From: Candidatus Aminicenantes bacterium
GTDB taxonomy: Bacteria > Acidobacteriota > Aminicenantia > Aminicenantales > UBA4085
NCBI GenBank assembly: GCA_026393855.1
Contig: JAPKZJ010000092.1
Coordinates: forward strand, 1 to 56,679
Reading direction: 5' to 3'
DNA length: 56,679 bases
The position numbers and the translations under genes are program-made. This document shows positions 16,480 to 26,238 of this stretch, piece by piece. The first letter of the stretch is position 1, and every line of letters starts with the position of its first letter. Under the pieces are notes generated by a model. That model did not search any database and was not told the DNA's origin. It worked only from the letters and a program-made list of their open reading frames with translations.

Positions 16480-18468
16480 ATGTCCATCCAAAACCGAATA
16501 ACGGCCATCCCGCTTCTGGCATTCCTCCTGGCCGGCGCGGCCTCCGCGGCCTTTGGCCAAGCCCCAGCTCCGGCATCCGCCGGCCTCGTCGTGCAAGCCA
16601 AGTTCGGCGATTACCCCGCCATAGCCATCCCCCTCTATGATTCCTGGGTTCGGACCTCCCAATACGTGAAGATGCGCGACGGCATCCGGCTGGCCGTCGA
16701 CATCCTCCGGCCGGCCCGCAAGGGGTCCGTCGAAACCATGCCCCTGCCCGTGCTTTGGACCCACACCCGCTACCGGCGGGCTTCGGTCATGGACGGCAAG
16801 GTCCGGAGCTCCCTGGAGGCCCCGCATCTTCTAGCCCTGCTCAAGCGAGGCTATATCCTGGCGGCAGTCGACGTCAGGGGCGCCGGCGCCTCGTTCGGCG
16901 TCTCGAACGGCGTTTTCACTCCCGAGGAATCCGAGGACGCCCGGGAGATCACCGAATGGCTGGCCGTGCGGCCCTGGAGCGACGGCAAAATCGGCATGTT
17001 CGGCGGCTCCTACCTCGGCATCACCCAGCTCATGGCCGCGGCGCGTAAGCCGCCTCACTTAAAAGCCATCATGCCGATGGTGGCCCTTTTCGATTTATAC
17101 GACATGGGCTCGCCCGGCGGCGTCTTCCGGGAGGATTTCACCAAGACCTGGAGCGACCTGACGCGGCAATTGGATCATCAGCCCGGTACTGCGCCGGTTG
17201 ACGAAGACAAGGATGGGAAGCTCCTCAAGGCCGCCCTGGAGGAGCACCGCAAGAACCGCCCATTGATCGACATCATGAGCCCGCTCCGATTCCGGGACAG
17301 CCTGGACCAAGCCACCGGGACGCGGCCTTTCGCCCTCTGGGATCCCGCCTCCCATATCAAGGAGATCAACGAGAGCGGCATCCCGGTATACCTCTTCGGC
17401 GGCTGGTACGATTCCTTCACCAGCGATCAGTTCGCCCTCTGGCGAAACCTCTCCGTCCCCAAGCGATTGACCGTCGGAGCCTGGTCGCACTCGCCCAGGG
17501 ATCCGGCCGTCGCGCGCGAGGAACTGGTCCTGCTGACGATCGAATCGCTGCGCTGGTACGATTACTGGCTCAAAGGCATCGATACGGGCGTCATGAACGA
17601 CGCGCCGATCACCTACCAGGTCATGCTAAGCCCCGGGGCCGGCGAGTGGCGGACAGCGGCCGACTGGCCGCTGCCCGCGGCCAAGCCCGTCGAATTCTAT
17701 CCGGGCCAAGGAAAGTCCGGGACCATCGGCTCGGCCAACGACGGCTTCCTGCGCCGCAAGCCGGCGGCCGAGGGAGCGGACGCCTTGACCATCGATTACT
17801 CGGCTACAAGCGGCACGGCGACTCGCTGGGACAACGCCGTCGGAGGCGGATTCGGCTGTCCCGATATGGCCGCCAACGACCGCAAGGGCTTGACTTACAC
17901 GACACCGCTCCTGGGGGCGGACCTCGAAGTCACGGGAGCGCCCGTCGTTAAGCTTTGGATCGATTCGACCGCCAAGGACGCCGACGTCTTCGCCTATCTG
18001 GAGGAAGTCGACGCCAAGGGCATCTCGACCTATGTCACCGAAGGAGTTTTAAGGGCCTCCCAGCGGATCGTGAGCGGCGCGCCCTACAATAACGATGGTC
18101 TCCCCTACCACCGGGGCTTTGCCGAAGACGCCAGGGATCTCGCGCCGGGCGAGCCGGTCGAGCTTGATTTTGAGATGGAGCCCACCTCGAACGTGTTCAA
18201 CGCCGGCCACCGGCTGCGGCTGACGATCACCGGCGCCGACAAAGACAACGCCCAAACGCCCGCCCTGACGCCGCCGCCGGTTCTGAAGGTGCACCGGGGC
18301 AAGGGCGCCCTTTCGGCTCTCGTCCTGCCGGTGGTGGGAAGCGTGCAGATGGCGGAACCGGGCGCCAAAGCGGCTTTTTCGCTGGCCCTCCTCATCACCC
18401 TGGCCGTTCTGGCCCTGGTCTTCTCCTTCACTTTCTTTTTACGACGACGGATGGTGACGAAGGCCTGA
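16480..18468 (+). CDS. Exported CocE/NonD-family (S15) hydrolase with C-terminal membrane helix
   Basis: This alpha/beta-hydrolase of the X-Pro dipeptidyl-peptidase/CocE family starts at the ATG at 16480 with AAAGAGGAGA upstream and has a signal peptide (MSIQNRITAIPLLAFLLAGAASAAFG). The nucleophile motif is GGSYLG (Ser177). A likely Asp is in FGGWYDSFTSD and the His in GAWSHSPRDP. The C-terminal jelly-roll domain typical of the family runs from about 420 to 600. Unusually, the protein ends in a hydrophobic helix and basic tail (LITLAVLALVFSFTFFLRRRMVTKA), so it is probably membrane-anchored. Family members cleave esters, beta-lactam side chains or X-Pro dipeptides; the substrate here is unknown. 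Confidence 0.88.
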   Translation: MSIQNRITAIPLLAFLLAGAASAAFGQAPAPASAGLVVQAKFGDYPAIAIPLYDSWVRTSQYVKMRDGIRLAVDILRPARKGSVETMPLPVLWTHTRYRRASVMDGKVRSSLEAPHLLALLKRGYILAAVDVRGAGASFGVSNGVFTPEESEDAREITEWLAVRPWSDGKIGMFGGSYLGITQLMAAARKPPHLKAIMPMVALFDLYDMGSPGGVFREDFTKTWSDLTRQLDHQPGTAPVDEDKDGKLLKAALEEHRKNRPLIDIMSPLRFRDSLDQATGTRPFALWDPASHIKEINESGIPVYLFGGWYDSFTSDQFALWRNLSVPKRLTVGAWSHSPRDPAVAREELVLLTIESLRWYDYWLKGIDTGVMNDAPITYQVMLSPGAGEWRTAADWPLPAAKPVEFYPGQGKSGTIGSANDGFLRRKPAAEGADALTIDYSATSGTATRWDNAVGGGFGCPDMAANDRKGLTYTTPLLGADLEVTGAPVVKLWIDSTAKDADVFAYLEEVDAKGISTYVTEGVLRASQRIVSGAPYNNDGLPYHRGFAEDARDLAPGEPVELDFEMEPTSNVFNAGHRLRLTITGADKDNAQTPALTPPPVLKVHRGKGALSALVLPVVGSVQMAEPGAKAAFSLALLITLAVLALVFSFTFFLRRRMVTKA

Positions 18469-18491
18469 ACCGGCGAGTCGGGCCGGCCGAG

Positions 18492-18583
18492 TATAAACCC
18501 GCTCGATACCCCGGGCTTTGCAGTCCTCAGCCGCGAAGCGGATGAGGGAGGGCTGAAGCCCCGGGGTATTTATAGGGTTCATA
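18492..18583. repeat. Long imperfect palindrome between convergent genes
   Basis: Arms around 18507-18518 (TACCCCGGGCTT) and 18556-18568 pair with one bulge, and TATAAACCC (18492-18500) pairs with GGGTTCATA (18575-18583). Between them lie further short complementary stretches. It resembles dispersed palindromic repeats of the TACCCCG...CGGGGTA kind found in many high-GC anaerobes, and lies between the convergent CocE and chromate-transporter genes. Confidence 0.55.
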
Positions 18584-18587
18584 CTGA

Positions 18588-18631
18588 GCGGCGCTTATAT
18601 CCCCGATTTGAAAATCGGGGTTTGGCGCCGC
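18588..18631. terminator. Hairpin at convergent gene ends, possible bidirectional terminator
   Basis: GCGGCGC (18588-18594) pairs with GCGCCGC (18625-18631), and inside it CCCCGATT pairs with AATCGGGG around a four-base loop. It ends 8 bases before the chromate transporter stop. There is no strong T tract, so termination would depend on the stem. Confidence 0.4.
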
Positions 18632-18638
18632 GAATGTA

Positions 18639-19190
18639 TCAGCGGTAGGCCAGAAAGCCCAACACGGCCGCCCCGACGATAAGCAGGACGGGGTGAACCT
18701 TGGTGAAGGTCAGCAGGACGAAGGCGGCCAGAACGATCAAAATCTTGTCCCAGCCGATGGTCAGGGCCGAAGCCCAGCCTTGAGCCTTGACGCCGAAGAC
18801 GTTGGCGGCCATGTCGTAGGCGGTCCAGAGAAGAAAGCCGACGACGACCGGCCGCACGGCTTTGAGCATGGCCTTGACGGCCGGGCTGTCCTTGATGCTG
18901 TAGAAATAGACGATCATAACCAGCATGAGGAGGGTTGTCGGAAGAACCGTCCCTGCCACCGCCATGATCGCCCCGGGCAGGCGGGCCAGCTTGTAGCCGA
19001 TGTAAGCCGAGACCTGGGGCGCGATCGGTCCGGGCAGGGCGTTGCTGATGGCCACGGCGTCGGCGAATTCGCTCGACGTGACCCAGCCGGCGTGGGTGAC
19101 CTCGCGCTGCATCAAGGCCAGCGAGGCTGGGCCGCCGCCCCAGGAGAAGAGCGCCACCCGGGTGAAGATCCAGAAGATCTTGAACAGCAT
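18639..19190 (-). CDS. Half-size chromate-transporter (CHR) family protein
   Basis: The 183-residue membrane protein starts at an ATG preceded by GAGGAGGCGCCC. It shows the CHR-domain motifs FSWGGGPASLALMQREV, AISNALPGPIAPQVSAYIGYK and LPTTLLMLVMIVYFY, with about five to six hydrophobic segments. Full-size ChrA proteins contain two such domains, and short ones normally occur as adjacent pairs. No second half-gene is present here, so it may work as a homodimer or may have lost its partner. Family members move chromate or other anions across the inner membrane. It is the last gene of the minus-strand peptide cluster. Confidence 0.85.
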   Translation of the reverse strand: MLFKIFWIFTRVALFSWGGGPASLALMQREVTHAGWVTSSEFADAVAISNALPGPIAPQVSAYIGYKLARLPGAIMAVAGTVLPTTLLMLVMIVYFYSIKDSPAVKAMLKAVRPVVVGFLLWTAYDMAANVFGVKAQGWASALTIGWDKILIVLAAFVLLTFTKVHPVLLIVGAAVLGFLAYR

Positions 19191-19204
19191 GGGCGCCTCC
19201 TCGC

Positions 19205-20389
19205 TTACCCGCCGACCAGGATCAGACGGGTCTGCGGGTCGGAGAGCCATTCGGCTCCCGTCTCGGTCACGACGACCATGTCTTCCACGGTCACAACCCC
19301 CCGTCCCGGGACGGTCAGGCGGGGCTCGATAGTGAAGACCATTCCCGGCTCCAGCGGCCGGAAGGGCTTGCGGGCGTATTTCTCCCAGGCCGGGCCGAGC
19401 AGCGCCGTTCCGTCGTGCGGGAAACGGCCGACCTGGTGGCCCAGCCCGTGCGGAAATTCCTCGTAGCCGGCCGCGGTGATGACGCCGCGGGCCGCCGCGT
19501 CGACGTCTTTCCCGAGCACGCCCGGTCTCATCGCCCGCTTCGATGCCTCGATCGCGCGGGTGATGGTTTCGAAGCCCCGCCGGACGTCGGCGGGCGCTTC
19601 AGTCTGACCCGGCTCGAGGATATAAAACGTTCTTTGCAGGTCCGAGCAATAGGCTTGGAACTTGACGCCGAAGTCCATATTCAGAACATGGCCGGGCTGG
19701 ACCGTCCGCCCGGTCGGGCCGTAATGGGCCTGGGCGGTGTCGGGCCCGGTGAAGACGGCCGGGCAGGAGACCTCGCCCCAGGCCGACGGCAGGCCGCGGC
19801 GGACGCGCTCGGCCGTGATGAAGGAGGCGATCTCTTTTTCGGTCCGGCCCGGCCGGATGAACGGCGTCACCAAGGCAAATATCTCCTGCGTCTCCCGGAT
19901 GGCTTCGCGGATAAGCCCGATCTCGGCCTCCGACTTGCGCTCCCGCAGGGCGGAGACCAGGCGTTCGGCCGAAACGAGCCGGTCGGCCAGCCCGATTTCG
20001 CCCAAGGCTTCGACCAGGGTCAGGTACATGCCGTGGGTCAGTCCGTCGCAGATCTCGCTGTCCTTGGAATAGTTGACGGCAATTGTCCGGGGCGAGGCGT
20101 CTTTGAGGATGGCCTGCAGGGGCTCCTTGAAGCCGGTGACGAAGGCCGTCACCTCGTCGTAGGCGCCCGTCTCTTCAACCGTCTTCTGATCGTAGCGGCC
20201 GACCACGGCCTTGGCCCGGCCGTCGCGGAAGACAAGGAACGACGAATGCCAAGTCACGTCGCCCGTGGTCAGGAACGGGAGCACGGGGTCACCCAGAACC
20301 TGACTCTCCCGGGTAAACGTCAGCCAGCAGTCCAGGTCGAATTCGCCCAGCAGGGCGCCAGCCTGGCGGATCTTCTCGCGAATCAGCAT
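19205..20389 (-). CDS. M24 metallopeptidase (Xaa-Pro aminopeptidase/dipeptidase-like)
   Basis: The 394-residue protein has an N-terminal creatinase-like domain (about 1-150) and a C-terminal pita-bread domain. All five metal ligands are visible: Asp239 (NMDFG), Asp250 (CSDLQRT), His318 (HGLGHQVGRFPH), Glu355 (TIEPRL) and Glu369 (TVEDMV). There is no signal peptide, so it acts in the cytoplasm. Such enzymes release residues N-terminal to proline from peptides. It lies 10 bases after the POT peptide transporter on the same strand, which suggests breakdown of imported proline-containing peptides. Confidence 0.93.
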   Translation of the reverse strand: MLIREKIRQAGALLGEFDLDCWLTFTRESQVLGDPVLPFLTTGDVTWHSSFLVFRDGRAKAVVGRYDQKTVEETGAYDEVTAFVTGFKEPLQAILKDASPRTIAVNYSKDSEICDGLTHGMYLTLVEALGEIGLADRLVSAERLVSALRERKSEAEIGLIREAIRETQEIFALVTPFIRPGRTEKEIASFITAERVRRGLPSAWGEVSCPAVFTGPDTAQAHYGPTGRTVQPGHVLNMDFGVKFQAYCSDLQRTFYILEPGQTEAPADVRRGFETITRAIEASKRAMRPGVLGKDVDAAARGVITAAGYEEFPHGLGHQVGRFPHDGTALLGPAWEKYARKPFRPLEPGMVFTIEPRLTVPGRGVVTVEDMVVVTETGAEWLSDPQTRLILVGG

Positions 20390-20399
20390 CGGAGTCTCC

Positions 20400-21683
20400 C
20401 TACCCGGCGAAGCGCCGGAGCCTTTTCATGAAGACGAGGATCAGTCCGGCGGACGCCGCCAGCAGTCCCGTCAGCAAAAGGAAGTACTGGTGGTGGGCGA
20501 ACTTGCCGTAGGACTTGCCCAGCAGGCCCGAGCCGTAGCTGCCGAAGGCGGTGGCCGCATACCAGCCGCCCATCATCAGCCCGGCCAGCCGGGGTGGGGC
20601 CACTTTGGAAACATAGGACAGGCCCATCGGCGAGATCAGGATCTCGGCCAGGGTGACGAGGAAATACGTCCCGATCAGCCAGGTCGGCGACATGACGGCG
20701 ATGTCCCGGTTGCCTCCGGCGAGACAGGCCAGGACCATGACGATCATGGACAGGCTCATGATCACCAGGCCGGAGAAGATCTTAACCGGGGTGGATGGCT
20801 CGCGGCCGCGGGCGTTCCAGCGGGCGAAGAGGGCCAACAGGATCGGGGTCAGGATCAGGATGAAGGCCGGCTCAAAGAACTGGTAAGTCTCCGGCCGGAG
20901 CCAGGACAGAGCCTTCGTCGAGCGCGCGGCGAAGAGGGTCAGGGCGAACCCGTTCTGGTAGAACCCGGTCCAGAAGAAGATGACGATGAGGAAGAGCAGG
21001 ATCAGGGTCACGACCCGAATCCGATCCTCGGCCTGATCCGCGGGCGGCGCCGCGGCGGCCGCCGACATCCCCAGGGGTTTCGGGGCGCTCCGGAAATCGG
21101 CCGGAGCGATGGCCTTGTCCCCGGCCTGGAAAATGATAAGCGAGAGGACGAGGCCGACGGCGCAGATGGCGAACGAGATGTTATAGCTCCCCCAGACCAC
21201 GCCGACGAGTGTGGCGCCCAGAGGGGCGATCATGGCCCCGAAGTTGACGCCCATGTAGAAGATGTTGAACGCGGCATCCTTGAGCTGGGGGCGGTCGACG
21301 TAAAGATTCCCGACCATGACCGACATGTTGACCTTGAAGATGCCGGTCCCGACGCCCACCAGGAGAAGACCGAGGAAGAAGCTCGTCGTCCGGGCGGCCG
21401 AGGAGGCGGCCAAAGCGACGTAGCCGGCGGCCATCAGCCCGGCGCCGATCTTGACCGTCGTCCGGCGGCCCAGGACCCGATCGCCCAGCCAGCCGCCCAG
21501 GAGGGGCATGAAATAACAAAGGGCCAGGAAGAGCCCGTAGATGTCGCCTTTCCGATCGTCGGGAAAGCCCAGCGTCTTGTCCATATAGAGGACGAGGACG
21601 GCGATCAGGGTATAGAAGCCGACCCGTTCCCAAACCTCAGTGCCGAGCATGAAGAGGAAGCCGCGGGGGTGGTTCTTAAGCAT
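20400..21683 (-). CDS. POT/PTR-family proton-dependent peptide transporter
   Basis: The 427-residue major facilitator protein opens with GTEVWERVGFYTLIAVLVLYM, containing the ExxER-type motif of POT peptide transporters, and continues with PLLGGWLGDRVLGRRTT and NIFYMGVNFGAMIAPLG, other family signatures. About 12 membrane segments can be counted. The ATG at 21683 is 2 bases after the stop of the upstream fusion gene, with GAGGATATAAGC as ribosome binding site. It should import di- and tripeptides with protons. The direct coupling to an amino-acid-modifying fusion enzyme and a prolyl peptidase suggests one peptide-catabolic unit. Confidence 0.93.
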   Translation of the reverse strand: MLKNHPRGFLFMLGTEVWERVGFYTLIAVLVLYMDKTLGFPDDRKGDIYGLFLALCYFMPLLGGWLGDRVLGRRTTVKIGAGLMAAGYVALAASSAARTTSFFLGLLLVGVGTGIFKVNMSVMVGNLYVDRPQLKDAAFNIFYMGVNFGAMIAPLGATLVGVVWGSYNISFAICAVGLVLSLIIFQAGDKAIAPADFRSAPKPLGMSAAAAAPPADQAEDRIRVVTLILLFLIVIFFWTGFYQNGFALTLFAARSTKALSWLRPETYQFFEPAFILILTPILLALFARWNARGREPSTPVKIFSGLVIMSLSMIVMVLACLAGGNRDIAVMSPTWLIGTYFLVTLAEILISPMGLSYVSKVAPPRLAGLMMGGWYAATAFGSYGSGLLGKSYGKFAHHQYFLLLTGLLAASAGLILVFMKRLRRFAG

Positions 21684-21685
21684 GC

Positions 21686-24600
21686 TTATATCCTCAGCGG
21701 GTCTTCGGACAGGATTCGCGCCAGGACCGCCAAGAAGAGGTCGGCGTCCGCGCGGTCGAAAACGAGCGGCGGCTTGATCTTGATGACGTTGCGGAAAGGA
21801 CCGTCCGTGCTGACAAGCACGCCCTCCTCCCGCATCCGTTCGGCCAGATAAGCCGCCTGAAGCGGCGCCCGGGCCCGGGTCGAGGGATCGAGGACTAGCT
21901 CGAAGCCCAGAAAGAGCCCCAGCCCGCGCACATCGCCGATGATCGGAGCGGCCTCGGCCAGCCGCCGCAGGCCGGAGAGAAGATAAGCGCCTGTGTCCAG
22001 AGCGTTCCTCTGCAGGCCCTCGCCTTCGATGACGTCGAGGACGGCCAGTCCGGCGGCGCAGGCGACCGGGTTGCCGCCGTAGGTGTTGAAGTACTCCATG
22101 CCGTCGGCGAAGGCGTCGGCGATCGCCCGGGTCGTGACCACGGCGGCCAGCGGGAAGCCGTTGCCGATCGGCTTGCCCATGGTCACGATGTCGGGCACGA
22201 CGGCCTGAGTTTCGAAAGCCCAAAAGGCCGATCCGGCCCGGCCGAAACCGACCTGGACCTCGTCGGCGATGCAGACGCCGCCCGCGGCGCGGACGACCCG
22301 ATAGGACTCCGCCAGGAATCCCTCGGGCAGGACGATCTGGCCGCCGCAGCTCAAGATCGATTCGGCGATGAATCCGGCCGCGGGCCGTCCCTCCCCCGCC
22401 GCATGGACAAGAGCATCGGAAACCGCGCGGGCATATTTCGACCCCGCTTCCGGATCGCCGGCCCGGAAAGGCCCTTGGTAAAGATCCGGCATCGGAACAA
22501 CATAGGTCCCCGGCGGACAGCCTCGGCCGCCTTTGCCGTTGAACTTGTAAGGGCTGATGGCGATGAGCGAGGTCAGATGGCCGTGGTAGGCGCCGTCTAC
22601 AACGACCATGGACTCGCGGCCCGTGAACCGGCGGGCCAGCCGAAGGGCCAGGTCGTTGGCTTCGCTGCCGGAATTGACGAGATAGACGACCGCAAGCGAA
22701 GGCGGCAGCTTGGCCGTCAAGCGATCGATATAGCGCGCCAAATGATCGTGAAGATATCGGGTATTGGTGGCCAGGACAGCGGCCTGCCGCCGGACCGCCT
22801 CGACGACCCGGGGGTGGCAATGGCCGACGTGAGGGACATTGTTGACGGCGTCGAGGTAGATGCGGCCGGTGTCATCGTAAAGATGCTGGAGGAAGCCGCG
22901 AACGATCTTGATCGGATGGCAATAGGAAAGGCTCAGCGACGGGCCGAGGTGTTCGCGGCGGCTCTTGATGATCTCGGCGGGAAGGAGCGCGGGGTCGGCC
23001 AGCTCGTCCGCCGGCAGGCCGAGGATCAGATTGGGGTCGGGACAGAGGCTCGTCCAAATCTCCCTCTCCGAAGCCCGGGCGACGCCAGGAAAGTCCCCCT
23101 CCCGATCCAGCAGGTCGAGGATAATCTGGAAATGGAGATGCGGAGGCCAACCGCCGTTTTCGGGATCGGGGCCGATCGCAGCGAATGGCTCGCCCCTGCG
23201 GACGGGGCGGCCTTTCGCGAGCCCCGCCGTCGAAGCCCGGGCCAGATGGCCGTATAGAGTGTAGAACGCCGGCCCGCCCTCTTCGAGGCGGTGCTCTAAA
23301 ATGACGGTCGGCCCGTAATCGTAAGGGCGCGCGTTGTCCGCGATGCTATGGACGACGCCGTCGAGCGGGGCGCAGACCGGCTCGCCCGCCTCGACGAACA
23401 GGTCGATGCCGAGGTGGACGGTCCGCCCCTCGGCCAGAGGATCGCCGGTCGGCCGGAAGGCGGGCCCGGCGTAGATGATCCGCGGCTCGTTATAACGGCC
23501 GAGGCCGAGCGCGGCGCCCCGCGTCTTCATCTCGCCGAACAGAATCTCCGTCAGACGCGCGGAGTCGACGGCTTCGGCCGGATCGGCGATGAGCAGCGTC
23601 CCGATCGACAGGTCGAAGACGGTCCGTTTCGAGGCCGGAGGGATTTCCCCCAGGACGGGGGCGAATCGTCCGGCCATCGACCGGAGGGCTTGGACGGCGG
23701 CAGCATGATTCGGACAGGGGGCGAAGCCTGCGGCCCGGCGGAGGACCGCCGCCGCGAAACGAGGATGGATGCTGTCCAATCGCTCCAAAAGAGCCCAAGC
23801 CGCGGCGTTGGAGATCTTAAGGTATTCGTTCCCGGGACGAAGCAAGGATTGGCGGGCGCAATTGGCCACGCTTAGGAGCAGCCGCAGGACGATGAGCGGA
23901 TAGAGGAGGTCGATCTCTCCTTCGGGCATCGGAAGCTCAGCTTGGAAACCCGCCAGGACCTGGGCAGCCGCAGCCAGTGGGTCGGCCTTGCCCAGCATCG
24001 TATAGGCACAGGCCACGGCGGCGTCGGAAAGCGTGAAGGAGCGGACCATGTCCCCGAAATCGACCACGGCGGCGACGCGGCGCCCGAAGGACGCGTCGCC
24101 CGACGCAGCCGGGGCGACGATCACGTTGTAATCGTTGGCGTCGTTGTGGACGACGCTTCGGGAAAGCCGGCCCCAATGAGGTTCGGCATCGCGTTCGAGC
24201 CAAGCCAGGAATCGTTCCAGCAAGGCCCATCGGCTCGGCTCCCGGACAAGCCCGCCGTGTCGCCTGACGACCGCGATCCCGCCGTCCAGGTTCCAAACGA
24301 AAGGCCGCCCGGCCATGGGGTGTTCGAATCCGCTGAGTCCGCGGGCGATTCGTCCGACGGCCCGGCCGACGTCCCGTAGCAGCTCGGGGGAATGCGGCTT
24401 GACGGCGGCCAAAGGCTCGCCCTCGATGTAAGACACCAACCTGACGAAGTGGCGCTCGCCGCCGGCCGGCGAGAATTCCGAAATGAGGCTTCCCTCCAAG
24501 TTCGGCAAAACCTCCGGGACGAGCCCCGGGTCCGCGACCGCCAGCCGCCGCAAAGCGGCGTTCTGCATTTCCAGGACCGCGCGCTCTTCGTCGGGGTTGG

Positions 24601-24775
24601 CGATCTTGAGGACGAACCGGCCGGAGCCCGGCGCGGCATCGAGCCGCGTGAGCAGAAAATTCTGATCTCGCTCCCCAGGCAAGATCTCGGCCCGGGCGCG
24701 CAAGCCGAACAGCGATTCCGCCAGCCCGGCCGCGTCGGCGAGACCGAACCGGGGCGCGCGGTCGACGGAGGTCAT
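21686..24775 (-). CDS. Trimodular protein: APH-type kinase, M23 peptidase, class III PLP enzyme
   Basis: The 1029-residue protein joins three domains. A choline/aminoglycoside-kinase-like domain (about 1-370) has [10 protein letters not shown] (His210, Asp212, Asn217) and VVDFGD (Asp239). An M23/LytM domain (about 385-590) has HLGID (His454, Asp458) and PHLHF (His546, His548). A class III aminotransferase-fold domain (about 610-1029) has [20 protein letters not shown] and the PLP lysine in MGKPIGNG (Lys868). In animals, separate proteins of these first and last families are hydroxylysine kinase and phospho-lyases for phosphohydroxylysine or phosphoethanolamine. I recall that bacterial fusions of this type helped identify them. 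It should therefore phosphorylate and then deaminate a hydroxy-amine. All three active sites look intact. Confidence 0.9.
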   Translation of the reverse strand: MTSVDRAPRFGLADAAGLAESLFGLRARAEILPGERDQNFLLTRLDAAPGSGRFVLKIANPDEERAVLEMQNAALRRLAVADPGLVPEVLPNLEGSLISEFSPAGGERHFVRLVSYIEGEPLAAVKPHSPELLRDVGRAVGRIARGLSGFEHPMAGRPFVWNLDGGIAVVRRHGGLVREPSRWALLERFLAWLERDAEPHWGRLSRSVVHNDANDYNVIVAPAASGDASFGRRVAAVVDFGDMVRSFTLSDAAVACAYTMLGKADPLAAAAQVLAGFQAELPMPEGEIDLLYPLIVLRLLLSVANCARQSLLRPGNEYLKISNAAAWALLERLDSIHPRFAAAVLRRAAGFAPCPNHAAAVQALRSMAGRFAPVLGEIPPASKRTVFDLSIGTLLIADPAEAVDSARLTEILFGEMKTRGAALGLGRYNEPRIIYAGPAFRPTGDPLAEGRTVHLGIDLFVEAGEPVCAPLDGVVHSIADNARPYDYGPTVILEHRLEEGGPAFYTLYGHLARASTAGLAKGRPVRRGEPFAAIGPDPENGGWPPHLHFQIILDLLDREGDFPGVARASEREIWTSLCPDPNLILGLPADELADPALLPAEIIKSRREHLGPSLSLSYCHPIKIVRGFLQHLYDDTGRIYLDAVNNVPHVGHCHPRVVEAVRRQAAVLATNTRYLHDHLARYIDRLTAKLPPSLAVVYLVNSGSEANDLALRLARRFTGRESMVVVDGAYHGHLTSLIAISPYKFNGKGGRGCPPGTYVVPMPDLYQGPFRAGDPEAGSKYARAVSDALVHAAGEGRPAAGFIAESILSCGGQIVLPEGFLAESYRVVRAAGGVCIADEVQVGFGRAGSAFWAFETQAVVPDIVTMGKPIGNGFPLAAVVTTRAIADAFADGMEYFNTYGGNPVACAAGLAVLDVIEGEGLQRNALDTGAYLLSGLRRLAEAAPIIGDVRGLGLFLGFELVLDPSTRARAPLQAAYLAERMREEGVLVSTDGPFRNVIKIKPPLVFDRADADLFLAVLARILSEDPLRI

Positions 24776-24871
24776 GAGCGGGTCACCGGACGATGACCAA
24801 GCCGCGGATGCGGGCGAAGGTCTTGTTCTTGGTCCCCTTGATCTTCATCAGATTCTCAGCATAGACCGGGC

Positions 24872-26155
24872 TTACTTGCCCGTCTTGGGCTTGGCCTTGG
24901 GCCGGGTGTTTTCCCAGTTCTCGATGAACCGGCTCTGGGCCGGCTTTTCGGACATCTCCAGCACCGCCTGGAAGATGGCCTTCAGGTTGGCGTAGGGCAG
25001 GGTGCCGATGATCATCCGGCCGTTGATGATCATGGTCGGCGTCGAGCGGATGCCATGCGAGAACTTGTCCGAGGTCTTCTCGTACTCGGCCCCAGTCTGG
25101 ATGATGCGTTCGACCATGGCCTTGGTCCCCTCGTCCGTCAGGGCGGCTTCCAGCCCATAGCGCTTGACGAGCTCGGCCCGCCACTCGGGCTTCTTGGCTT
25201 CCTGGAAGTTGGCGAAGATCTCCTCGTGGATCGACGGGAACCGGCCCGGATCGTAAGCCGCGATCAGGGCCAGATCACAGGCGCCCGGATGGATGTCTTT
25301 CTCGACGACATGGTTGCACTTGCCCTCGAGCGGGAAAAACTGATAAGCGATGTTCAGCTTGCCGGCGAAGTCCTTCTTCAGCTGGGACAGCTGCTGATGG
25401 AGGAACAGGCAGTCGGGGCAAGTGTAGTCGGAGAATTCGATGACCCGGATGGGGGCGTCCTCCCAGCGCTCGGTCGCCTGGGCGATCCGATAGGGGGAGA
25501 TGAAGCTCGGCTCGGGGACGACGGCCAGGCTGAAGAACTCCTTGGCCATCTTGGCCGCCGTACCGCCTAGCTGGGCCTGCTGTTTGGCCCCATGGAATTC
25601 ATGGAACCCGTAGCCGCCCGCCCCGACGACGACCGCGGACGCGATCAGGATGGCGAGGGAGGGCTTGAGGTAGGAGCCGAAAAAGCGGCCGATCCCCTTC
25701 CCGGCGCCGCGCAGCCCAAGCTTCCAGAACAGGAAGAAGCTGAAGAGCGAGAACAGATAGAACCCGCTGCACAGCAGGCAAAGGCTCTTGAGGACGAAAA
25801 GAGAGTAGCCCAGCAGGGCCAGAACGCCCAAGGCGTTAAGCAGGGAGAGGGACTTGTTGGTCCGCTCGAACCGGGGCGAGGGGAAGACCGCCCCCAGAAC
25901 GACCAGCGATCCGACGACGAGGCCGAACCAGCCCATCGGAACGCCCCAGATCTGGGCGATCGGCGAGAAAGCCGAGCCGTCGCAGTTGAAGAAGGCGCTG
26001 ATGTCGCAGAAGGCGCCTTTATAGATCGAATCGGGAAAATTGGCCAGGAAGAAATGGCGGATGGTCATGGCCGACGCGGCGATCATGCCGGCCCCGGCCA
26101 GGAAGCTCCATAAGCGCCGCCAAGGGTGCTGTCCGACGGTGAGGGCTTGCTCCAT
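24872..26155 (-). CDS. VKOR-DsbA fusion, disulfide bond formation
   Basis: The N-terminal part is a vitamin-K-epoxide-reductase-like membrane domain (about 15-180, four to five helices). It has the loop cysteines Cys50 and Cys58 in CDISAFFNC and the quinone-side CLLC pair (Cys126, Cys129). The C-terminal part is a DsbA/DsbG-like thioredoxin domain (about 225-410) with active site CPDC (Cys246, Cys249) and the cis-proline loop STPTMIING. VKOR reoxidises the thioredoxin domain using quinone, and the pair makes disulfides outside the cytoplasm. The protein ends in a Lys/Pro-rich tail. It replaces DsbA and DsbB with one polypeptide and probably heads the minus-strand cluster. Confidence 0.93.
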   Translation of the reverse strand: MEQALTVGQHPWRRLWSFLAGAGMIAASAMTIRHFFLANFPDSIYKGAFCDISAFFNCDGSAFSPIAQIWGVPMGWFGLVVGSLVVLGAVFPSPRFERTNKSLSLLNALGVLALLGYSLFVLKSLCLLCSGFYLFSLFSFFLFWKLGLRGAGKGIGRFFGSYLKPSLAILIASAVVVGAGGYGFHEFHGAKQQAQLGGTAAKMAKEFFSLAVVPEPSFISPYRIAQATERWEDAPIRVIEFSDYTCPDCLFLHQQLSQLKKDFAGKLNIAYQFFPLEGKCNHVVEKDIHPGACDLALIAAYDPGRFPSIHEEIFANFQEAKKPEWRAELVKRYGLEAALTDEGTKAMVERIIQTGAEYEKTSDKFSHGIRSTPTMIINGRMIIGTLPYANLKAIFQAVLEMSEKPAQSRFIENWENTRPKAKPKTGK

Positions 26156-26238
26156 GGGGGTCTCCTGATGCGGCCCATTTTATCAAAAGAGCGGGTTTTT
26201 AAGTATACTTGCCTCTCATTCGTTTCAAGGAGTGCGGC

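Noticed and set aside
21684-22820. N-terminal extension of the POT transporter frame
   Set aside because: It overlaps the aminotransferase domain in another frame; the ATG at 21683 has a ribosome binding site and begins the conserved POT sequence.
24784-24849. 21-codon ORF (MKIKGTKNKTFARIRGLVIVR) between the VKOR and trimodular genes
   Set aside because: Weak ribosome binding site and no family; probably chance in the leader of the trimodular gene. A leader peptide cannot be excluded.
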